In this document: positions 55,701 to 61,125 of the stretch, piece after piece
Numbering within the stretch: position 1 is the first letter of the stretch
Layout of the letters: the number at the start of each line of letters is the position of its first letter
Source of the DNA: an uncultured Porphyromonadaceae bacterium
GTDB lineage: Bacteria; Bacteroidota; Bacteroidia; Bacteroidales; Muribaculaceae
Direction: 5' to 3'
Assembly: GCA_902495075.1 (NCBI GenBank)
Contig: CABUVO010000018.1
Coordinates: 1-64,000 of the forward strand
Length of the DNA stretch: 64,000 nucleotides
Notes under the pieces: generated by a model
Seen by the model: only the letters and a program-made list of their open reading frames with translations
Databases searched by the model: none
What the model was told of the DNA's origin: nothing
Translations under genes and position numbers: made by a program

Positions 55701-55904
55701 CTTGGCGGCAAATATGGACGCGGAGAAACATTTACAATAGAAGCCCGCAATACATCGCGCAAAAATAAATATGTTCAGTCGGCTGTGCTCAACGGGAAAG
55801 AGCTCAACAGCTTCAAGTTCCCCGCTTCAGAACTTTTACAGGGAGGTTCGCTGATTCTCGAAATGGGACCCGAACCCAACGAATCCTGGGGTATTACTGA
55901 CTGA
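52776..55904 (+). CDS. GH92 family alpha-mannosidase with N-terminal binding domain (second)
   Basis: Exported GH92 protein of 1042 residues; an ATG at 52788 is an alternative start. After the signal peptide (AIFAIACGFAANAG) come about 180 residues resembling the rhamnogalacturonan-lyase/PL4 C-terminal sandwich (LWQIGEDNGTGADLALGPSG, then FEDRYFIIGHSSD). A linker sandwich follows, then the GH92 core from about residue 305 (ADYVDTKIGSAHSRWMIAPG). Family blocks include CFSHIHEWTMGGLGIMPT, GCDAFWNSFWNLNIFW and GDEDQGQMSSWFVMAALGLF (about residue 931). As in the first GH92, HSRWMIAPGP stands where GGHGHTFPGA is usual. The two enzymes are therefore close relatives within the family. Expected activity is release of alpha-mannose. 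Confidence 0.9.
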   Translation: MNKNMKPKFLTAIFAIACGFAANAGTLWQIGEDNGTGADLALGPSGYKEFVSHDFGFEDRYFIIGHSSDKNDFPYILPGPEDEWAGTCVNSGWRTHEINILFNIAKLPKKGECRLVLDLVDAHPVRSLVKVTVNDIDKKFDVKGEADESAEGNLSKAKEQKLIFEFPVSALKKNGNMVKLAVLEGSWILFDQVKLEVPDEVKLGKNNSSVFVREVKSADYEIDEGSKRFQPLLVDVEHLGGNPRLEVRLDRKTIYTAAVDSARYIFEAPMPAVDKKTNSRYEILADNEIVESGVVTRSTQHLQTPADYVDTKIGSAHSRWMIAPGPWMPFSMVKLSPDNQNAGWQAGYQPTFETIGCFSHIHEWTMGGLGIMPTNGPLMIKPGDQFRPDEGYRSRIDKRSEKAPLGSYSVKMSDTGIFAETTATERCSFMRFTFPKDKDGRVMVDLHIQAEYDYVIKDVTVKQVGDRRLEGSCHQFSAGVWSNDADQEYTLNFVMEFDAPIKNIGAWKNNDTFNESGFTGKDLTDAGMYVEFDTKRYPTVQVRTGISFVSIANAAENLKKEISDPFGWSYESVVQNQKNVWNNIFNRVKVSGSDRYEKVRFYTNMFRGLSRNMFSDINGEWISADGKVQRFSNPEHAALGCDAFWNSFWNLNIFWNLVTPEWSSKWVNSQLAMYDANGWLAKGPAGMKYIPVMVAEHEIPFIVSAWQMGIRDFDAEKAFEAMKKMQTTPSRKVEGGYAGNRDLIPYMQYHYVPIEKGRFSNTMEYSYDDWTVGQMAKALGKYSDYKVFNDRGYWWKNAINPQNGYAHMRDTLGNFVPDFDPFKSGGNHHYVEGNSWQLTFFAPQDVPELIKKIGHKNFVDRLDWGFRMSDPLRFNAPNDLYWDYPVVQGNQQSMHFAFLFNWAKKPWLTQKWSRAIMDKYYGAGTANAYLGDEDQGQMSSWFVMAALGLFQTDGGCNVNPVYEIASPLFEKAVIDLGGKYGRGETFTIEARNTSRKNKYVQSAVLNGKELNSFKFPASELLQGGSLILEMGPEPNESWGITD

Positions 55905-55922
55905 TTCTCATAAACTCATAAA

Positions 55923-55978
55923 CATATCAAATAAAAATGCTGAACCGGAATGCGGCTCAGCATTTTTTATTTGATATG
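55923..55978. terminator. Bidirectional terminator between convergent genes
   Basis: Long inverted repeat: CATATCAAATAAAAATGCTG is mirrored downstream as CAGCATTTTTTATTTGATAT, with ACCG/CGGC inside around a 4-5 base loop. A-runs and T-runs lie on both sides of the core stem, so it can end transcription of the GH92 gene (+) and of the isomerase gene (-). Confidence 0.88.
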
Positions 55979-55996
55979 ATTTATTATCAGCCGGAT

Positions 55997-57760
55997 TTAT
56001 TTCATGAAGGCCTTCACCATCATTATCTGTCGGTTGGATGTGTTAACTATCTTGTAGCTTTCTGCCGCGGCTGATATCACCAATGTCTCGGCATAAGAGA
56101 TGTGAAATTGTTTACCTTCACGAGTGATCACATCTGCGCTCTCACCCTCCACAAGATTGAGGACATGACATTTTCCTTCGGTTTTTACCTCCACTTCCGT
56201 GTCTATGGCATAACGATGCACATCATAAGAGTGTTGGGGATGTGTGGGAAGGTGCCACAATTCCCACACATCGCCTTTTTCAAGAAGCGCAGGCTTGCTG
56301 ACATGCTCCTCATGCACTTTCTTACCCTTGCGGTCAAAACATAGGTTATCCATGGCGCGGGCAATGTTCAGAGGACGCGGCTTTCCATCAAGATCAAGCG
56401 ACAACCAGTCATACATCTTAAACGTGAATATATAGGGAGTTGTGCTTATCTCAAGCACCAAGTTATTGCGACCTGATGAATGGAGTGTGCCCGGCGGGAT
56501 GAGGTAGAGTCCATGTTTCTCTGACGGCTCTGCATTGATATATTTGGAAACATCAAGCTCTGTGCCCTTCTCGAAACTCTCAGTAAGGGCTGCGCGGAAT
56601 TTCTCAGGCTCGATATCTTCCTGAAAACCGAGATATACGACAGATCCGGGGTTGGTATCAAGGATATAATATGTCTCTTCCTGTGTCAGCACCTCTCCAA
56701 AATTCTTACGGATATATTCCAATTGCGGATGGCACTGTATAGAAAGGTTGCCTCCGTCGAAATTGTCAAGATAATCCATACGGATAGGAAACTCGTCGCC
56801 GTATGCATCGTAACACTCATCACCAACGACCTTACGTCCGTCCTTATACATCACGGTGTCAAACGAAACCTCGAGCATCTTGTTATCGCTGCCGAAGATA
56901 AGTCCGTTTTCCGGTACAATAAGTTCAAACGACCATGCATAGTTGGGAACATCGTTAGGCAACGCCGGGATATGATCTCTAATCCATTGACCACCCCATG
57001 CTCCCGGCTCAAACCAGGGACGCACACGGAAACCGTTGGTTGCCATGGATTCGAGTCCTGCTCGGATATCATCGCCTGCAGCCCATGTGATTTCCTCTTC
57101 GCGCTGACCGTCTACCACGATGTCTATCCGTGGAAGAAGGGCTTTCTTATGGCGATTGAGCACAACCCAATCGATAAAATAAAACCGCTTATACATTTTC
57201 TTCGGAGCATCAGGAGCGGTGGCACCAAGATTTGTAACAGCACCTGCTCGGGCACGGAACTGAATTTCATTCTTTGGTATGTCAATGTAGACCACCGGAC
57301 CATCCCAACCTGCCAACGCTGCACCGACACCTGTCAGTATGTTCATTTCAGCAGCGTCATCGGGTTTTATGCCACGTAATTTTTGCGTGTCGAAGAAATC
57401 TTCGAGATTCAGGGATGCACGGAATCCGAAAATAGGGTCATCGCCTCCGCGGAAGGGAGCAATCATCTCCTCTATCTCTGCTTCCGGCTTAAGTGCCGCT
57501 GAAGTGTTCCACCAAAGAGGCTTGATACCGATTTTGCCGAAAGCTTCATTGAGATTGCGTGTGAAAATATCAAAACGCACTCCCTGGTAGCCATCGATAA
57601 CGATGGTTTTGTTACCGGCAAGTTTTTGTGCCAGCGAATCGTAGTCACAATATATTTTCCCCGCTCCCAAATCATAAACCGGATAGGGATCATAACTGCC
57701 GGGCTGTTTAGTCTTTTCAACCGGCAGAAGGAATTGAGAAGTTTTTCTGAGTGATGACAT
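55997..57760 (-). CDS. manA: Class I mannose-6-phosphate isomerase with extra N-terminal domain
   Basis: Cytoplasmic enzyme of 587 residues interconverting mannose-6-phosphate and fructose-6-phosphate. The cupin core occupies the second half: zinc ligands lie in LSIQCHPQLEYI (near residue 340) and EKHGLYLIPPGTLHSSG (near 427), the type I isomerase pattern. Classical enzymes are 300-400 residues; here about 240 extra residues precede the core. They include TIVIDGYQGVRFDIFTRNLN, which has the look of a degenerate nucleotide-binding loop, and a WAAGDDIRAGLES segment. The role of that domain is unknown to me. It is encoded 38 bases after the ROK kinase gene, which it follows in the same transcript. 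Together they would feed mannose released by GH92 enzymes into glycolysis. Confidence 0.85.
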   Translation of the reverse strand: MSSLRKTSQFLLPVEKTKQPGSYDPYPVYDLGAGKIYCDYDSLAQKLAGNKTIVIDGYQGVRFDIFTRNLNEAFGKIGIKPLWWNTSAALKPEAEIEEMIAPFRGGDDPIFGFRASLNLEDFFDTQKLRGIKPDDAAEMNILTGVGAALAGWDGPVVYIDIPKNEIQFRARAGAVTNLGATAPDAPKKMYKRFYFIDWVVLNRHKKALLPRIDIVVDGQREEEITWAAGDDIRAGLESMATNGFRVRPWFEPGAWGGQWIRDHIPALPNDVPNYAWSFELIVPENGLIFGSDNKMLEVSFDTVMYKDGRKVVGDECYDAYGDEFPIRMDYLDNFDGGNLSIQCHPQLEYIRKNFGEVLTQEETYYILDTNPGSVVYLGFQEDIEPEKFRAALTESFEKGTELDVSKYINAEPSEKHGLYLIPPGTLHSSGRNNLVLEISTTPYIFTFKMYDWLSLDLDGKPRPLNIARAMDNLCFDRKGKKVHEEHVSKPALLEKGDVWELWHLPTHPQHSYDVHRYAIDTEVEVKTEGKCHVLNLVEGESADVITREGKQFHISYAETLVISAAAESYKIVNTSNRQIMMVKAFMK

Positions 57761-57798
57761 GAATTATATGTTATCTATTGTTATGTTGTTTATATTAA

Positions 57799-58701
57799 TT
57801 ATTGCAGGAACAGAGATGCGGCTCCTATCAGCGCTGCTTTGTCATGAAGTTCTGTGGTGCGTACACGGATACTACTGCCGGCAGCTGCAATCGCTCTTTC
57901 AAGTTCGGATCCGAAAAGTGGATATGCAAGGGCTATACTACCCCCTAACACAAGCGTCTTGCTATTGAAATCATTCAGCAAGGGAACAACAAATTTTGCG
58001 AGCCGACTGCCAAACTCTTCAAAAACGCGGACAGCTCTTGCATCTCCGGGGCATCTGTCGGCAATCTCTTTGCCTCCGGAAACTTTTTCTCCCGTAAGCT
58101 CTTCGAAACGACGACACAGCCAGCGTGTGGAAAATGAAGCATCCACTATGCTGTCTTCATAAGGCAGACAGTAAACCCAACCGTTTTCCGGGACTCCATC
58201 GCCATGCTCTATAAGTTTATGGTCACTGACAAATCCTGACCCGACACCAGTCCCAAGAGTAATCGCCACTGCGCGACTTACATCACGGGCTGCTCCTCCG
58301 AGACATTCGCCGAGAGCAAACGCCGATGCATCATTAACATAGCGAAAATCTATGATTCCCTCTCCCCGCAAACGGGCTGAAAGAGTAGGGGTGAGATCTA
58401 TTCCGAAGATAGATTCAAATTTCTCGACACCTGAAATCTTGCAGATGCCATTGACATAATCAAACGGACCGGGAATAGCGAGCCCTGCACTGCTTATGGG
58501 CTTTCCCCATACCGAAGCTGTTGCCGATAAATTAGACACCCATGCATCGATGATCTCCGAAGCCGTTCCGCGACTGTTGACCGGAGTGGATATCGGGTCG
58601 GTCACAAGACAGCCATCCTTCAAATCAACCACTGCAGAGCTCAAATGAGACCCGCCTACATCTGCTCCGATAACATACCGATTGTTGATGAAATCTTTCA
58701 T
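57799..58701 (-). CDS. ROK family sugar kinase, probable mannokinase
   Basis: Kinase of 300 residues. The N-terminal phosphate loop is VIGADVGGSHLSSAVVDLKD (residues 10-29). A second nucleotide motif is AITLGTGVGSGFV, and VNDASAFALGE carries the catalytic Asp. The zinc-binding Cys cluster of many ROK proteins is absent. There is no DNA-binding domain, so it is an enzyme rather than a repressor. It stands first in a transcript with mannose-6-phosphate isomerase and is divergent from a GntR regulator. Mannose is therefore the most likely substrate, by inference from context; glucose or fructose cannot be excluded. Confidence 0.85.
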   Translation of the reverse strand: MKDFINNRYVIGADVGGSHLSSAVVDLKDGCLVTDPISTPVNSRGTASEIIDAWVSNLSATASVWGKPISSAGLAIPGPFDYVNGICKISGVEKFESIFGIDLTPTLSARLRGEGIIDFRYVNDASAFALGECLGGAARDVSRAVAITLGTGVGSGFVSDHKLIEHGDGVPENGWVYCLPYEDSIVDASFSTRWLCRRFEELTGEKVSGGKEIADRCPGDARAVRVFEEFGSRLAKFVVPLLNDFNSKTLVLGGSIALAYPLFGSELERAIAAAGSSIRVRTTELHDKAALIGAASLFLQ

Positions 58702-58779
58702 GACGTATAAGGTTTTTACATTATATGATACGATGATGTTATGAATATATGTTTATTATGTTCATACATAATTTCGATG

Positions 58780-58809
58780 CAAAGATAGATAATATTTATG
58801 TATTTTCAA
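58780..58809 (-). promoter_or_regulatory. Promoter of the ROK-isomerase transcript
   Basis: On the minus strand TATCTTTG (58787-58780) is a perfect -7 box and TTG (58809-58807) lies 19 bases upstream. The near-palindrome TATGAATATA/TATGTTCATA (58740-58766) downstream of it is a candidate regulator site. Confidence 0.65.
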
Positions 58810-58878
58810 GTATTTAGATAAAATTTTTTTATTCAAAAGTTGTTTATTACTGAAATTTTACCTTATTTTGCGGTTGTT

Positions 58879-58888
58879 TGTATATACA
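58879..58888. promoter_or_regulatory. Candidate GntR operator TGTATATACA
   Basis: A perfect 10-bp palindrome 14 bases before the GntR start codon, in the gap between the divergent ROK and GntR genes. Alternating TA-rich palindromes of this kind are common targets of HutC-type GntR proteins, so autoregulation is plausible. Confidence 0.45.
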
Positions 58889-58901
58889 TTAAGAACATAT
58901 C

Positions 58902-59633
58902 ATGAATTTAGAACTCGATCCCACATCATCTGCTCCTCTGCATCAACAAGCTGAGGATTTGCTCCGCAGGCTTATCCGCGAGGATGAATATGCCAACGGC
59001 AAACGGCTACCCAACGAGGTGGAGCTTGCCAAGGAACTCAACATATCACGCAACACTCTGCGTCAGGCGATCAATAGGCTTGTTTACGAAGGATTACTTG
59101 TGAGAAAGAAAAGCTATGGCACGACTGTGGCTCCTCCGAAGGTTACGGGAAATGCCCGCAGCTGGATGAGTTTCTCTCAAGAAATGAAGGCAATGGGGAT
59201 AGCCATAGAGAATTTTGAGTTGCACATATCCAAGAAAAAGGCAACTTCAGAAGTTTCAGATTTTTTCCATTGCGCACCGGGCACGCGGTTATTATGTCTC
59301 GAACGCCTGAGAGGACGTCAGGAACAGCCGTTTGTTTACTTCATCTCGTATTTCAACCCGGAAATCCCGATGTCGGGGAATGAAGATTTCAATGCACCTT
59401 TATATGAAATGCTGCGGATTAATTATCACGTAGAAGTAAAGACTTCAAGAGAGATAATAAGCGCACAGGCAGCAGAGCCTTGGCTTGCCGAGAAACTCGG
59501 CGTGGAAGAGGGAGCTCCGTTATTGGTGCGCAAGCGATTTGTGTTTGACGTGAACGGCAATCCGGTAGAATACAACATCGGCTACTATCGCCCCGACTGT
59601 TTCAGCTATTCCATTGAATTTGTGAATGAATGA
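58902..59633 (+). CDS. GntR family regulator with UTRA domain (HutC type)
   Basis: Transcription factor of 243 residues. The winged helix-turn-helix (about residues 5-78) shows PLHQQAEDLLRRLIREDEYA, RLPNEVELAKELNISRNTLR and the wing VRKKSYGTTVAPP. The UTRA ligand-binding domain (about 98-240) includes RLLCLERLRGRQEQPFVYFI and VRKRFVFDVNGNPVEYNIGY. Such proteins usually bind a phosphorylated sugar. It is divergent from the ROK-isomerase transcript and overlaps the MFS transporter start, so it probably controls uptake and phosphorylation of the released monosaccharide. Confidence 0.93.
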   Translation: MNLELDPTSSAPLHQQAEDLLRRLIREDEYANGKRLPNEVELAKELNISRNTLRQAINRLVYEGLLVRKKSYGTTVAPPKVTGNARSWMSFSQEMKAMGIAIENFELHISKKKATSEVSDFFHCAPGTRLLCLERLRGRQEQPFVYFISYFNPEIPMSGNEDFNAPLYEMLRINYHVEVKTSREIISAQAAEPWLAEKLGVEEGAPLLVRKRFVFDVNGNPVEYNIGYYRPDCFSYSIEFVNE

Positions 59634-60807
59634 TACTAAAATGAATGATATTAATATGAAACGCCATTCAAATATTTCTGTAATACTCCCAGTGCTGTTC
59701 GGCTTTTTCATCATGGGGTTTTGTGATGTAGTTGGGATTGCCACAAGCTATGTGCAGCAGGATTTCCACCTGAATGAAACCATGGCAGGATTCATCCCGT
59801 CGGCTGTGTTCTTGTGGTTTCTTCTCCTTTCAATTCCAAGTGCGCTAATCATGAATAAAATAGGACGTAAGCGCATGGTGATAGCAAGCGATATTGTGAC
59901 GGTGGCAGGTATGCTGATACCATTCTTAAGCTATAATCTCGTGACTTGTCTGACAGCGTTTCTTCTCTTGGGCGTTGGCAACACCATGCTTCAAGTATCG
60001 CTCAATCCGTTGCTGACAAACGTAGTAAAAGGGAAGGCACTCACAAGTTCACTCACAGCCGGGCAGGTTGTAAAAGCCCTGTCATCGTTTTGCGGACCAT
60101 TCATCGCCGCTTTTGCCATCAATGTCTTCGGGGAATGGCAGTTAATGTTCCCCATATTCGCACTGATCACCCTGATTTCAATGCTATGGTTGCAGTTTAC
60201 CCACATTGAAGAGGAACCGATGGAAAAAGGTTCTTCATTTGGCAAAACGCTCGCACTTCTCGGCAACCGTTCTATATTTTTCCTCTTTTTAGGAATCTTC
60301 TTTATTGTAGGTGCAGACGTAGGCATAAACACTGTCGGTCCGAAACTGCTCATCGAGCGATGCCAGCTGCCGGTGAGCCAGGCAGGCTATGCTTCAAGCC
60401 TGTATTTCGTGTTGCGCACCGTCGGCACATTTGTTGGCACGATGCTCCTTGCCAAAATTTCAGAGATCATATATTTCCGTGTAAACATAGTGCTCGCTTT
60501 AATTGCAGTGGGGGTATTGTTTTTCATGCAGTCCCTCACTGGTATACTTGTCGCAATAGGGTGCATCGGATTCTTCTGTTCGGGCATATTTTCCATCATA
60601 TATTCGGTGGCTTTCAAACAGCATCCTGACAAGGAAAACGAAATATCAGGACTGATGATCATGGGAGTTTTCGGAGGAGCCGTTATCCCTCCGGTCATGG
60701 GTCTTATGGCAGATGCCATCGGAACCCAGATAGGCTCACTCCTGGTTATTACAGCCTGTATCTTCTATCTGACTGTCTGCGCATTCTCACTGAGACGCAG
60801 TCTGTAG
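59626..60807 (+). CDS. MFS sugar transporter
   Basis: Inner-membrane transporter of up to 393 residues with about twelve hydrophobic segments (for example ISVILPVLFGFFIMGFCDVV, FFLFLGIFFIVGADVGINTV and SLLVITACIFYLTVCAFSL). The loop MNKIGRKRMVIASD between helices 2 and 3 is the MFS signature. The overall look is that of FucP/glucose-galactose type symporters. Three in-frame ATGs (59626, 59641, 59656) are possible; the first overlaps the GntR gene by eight bases. It is co-transcribed with the regulator and probably imports mannose released in the periplasm or at the surface. Confidence 0.88.
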   Translation: MNDTKMNDINMKRHSNISVILPVLFGFFIMGFCDVVGIATSYVQQDFHLNETMAGFIPSAVFLWFLLLSIPSALIMNKIGRKRMVIASDIVTVAGMLIPFLSYNLVTCLTAFLLLGVGNTMLQVSLNPLLTNVVKGKALTSSLTAGQVVKALSSFCGPFIAAFAINVFGEWQLMFPIFALITLISMLWLQFTHIEEEPMEKGSSFGKTLALLGNRSIFFLFLGIFFIVGADVGINTVGPKLLIERCQLPVSQAGYASSLYFVLRTVGTFVGTMLLAKISEIIYFRVNIVLALIAVGVLFFMQSLTGILVAIGCIGFFCSGIFSIIYSVAFKQHPDKENEISGLMIMGVFGGAVIPPVMGLMADAIGTQIGSLLVITACIFYLTVCAFSLRRSL

Positions 60808-60814
60808 AGGTAAT

Positions 60815-60999
60815 CAATCCTTCAAAGTACCGAACGGCATCCCACAAGAGAGGTGCGACCTGCCATTCGTCCAAAAGGCGTGGTTTCTCGCCCTTCAATA
60901 AAAGCGAAGGATTTATGCGTGAAAAGCACCTTTGCCTTTGAGTTTGCGTGCAAGTAAACTATCTGCGATTCTCGGTCGATATGTCTCAATCTTAGGCAT
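60815..60999 (-). pseudogene. Decayed AAA ATPase with DUF4143-type signature
   Basis: Read on the minus strand, the ATG at 60999 opens MPKIETYRPRIADSLLARKL and KGKGAFHA before a stop. This is the start of the common ATP-binding/DUF4143 proteins, where a Walker A segment should follow. A few bases on, in another frame, comes LLLKGEKPRLLDEWQVAPLL followed by WDAVRYFEGLI, matching their Walker B region (PRLIDEWQ). The Walker A segment between them is deleted and the frame shifted; everything after is missing. It lies between the MFS gene and the fimbrillin gene and fills most of that 318-base gap. Confidence 0.75.
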
Positions 61000-61082
61000 A
61001 TTTAGATTCTTTATAGCGGTAAAGTTACTAAATAAAATTGATAATTCGGTAGTTAGGCTGACTTTTGTTCGGTAAATGTAGA

Positions 61083-61114
61083 AGAGCCGGCTACCCGAGA
61101 GGGTCACCGGCTCT
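61083..61114. terminator. Hairpin AGAGCCGG, copy 3
   Basis: AGAGCCGG and CCGGCTCT form the stem with a CCCGAGAGGG loop, closely matching 29188 and 30196. It lies 12 bases past the stop of the minus-strand fimbrillin gene and probably ends its transcript. Confidence 0.7.
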
Positions 61115-61125
61115 GTTGTTCTAAC

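Noticed and set aside
56723..57379. 218-codon plus-strand frame opposite the isomerase gene
   Set aside because: Antisense to a gene with clear cupin motifs; no domain pattern in the shadow frame.
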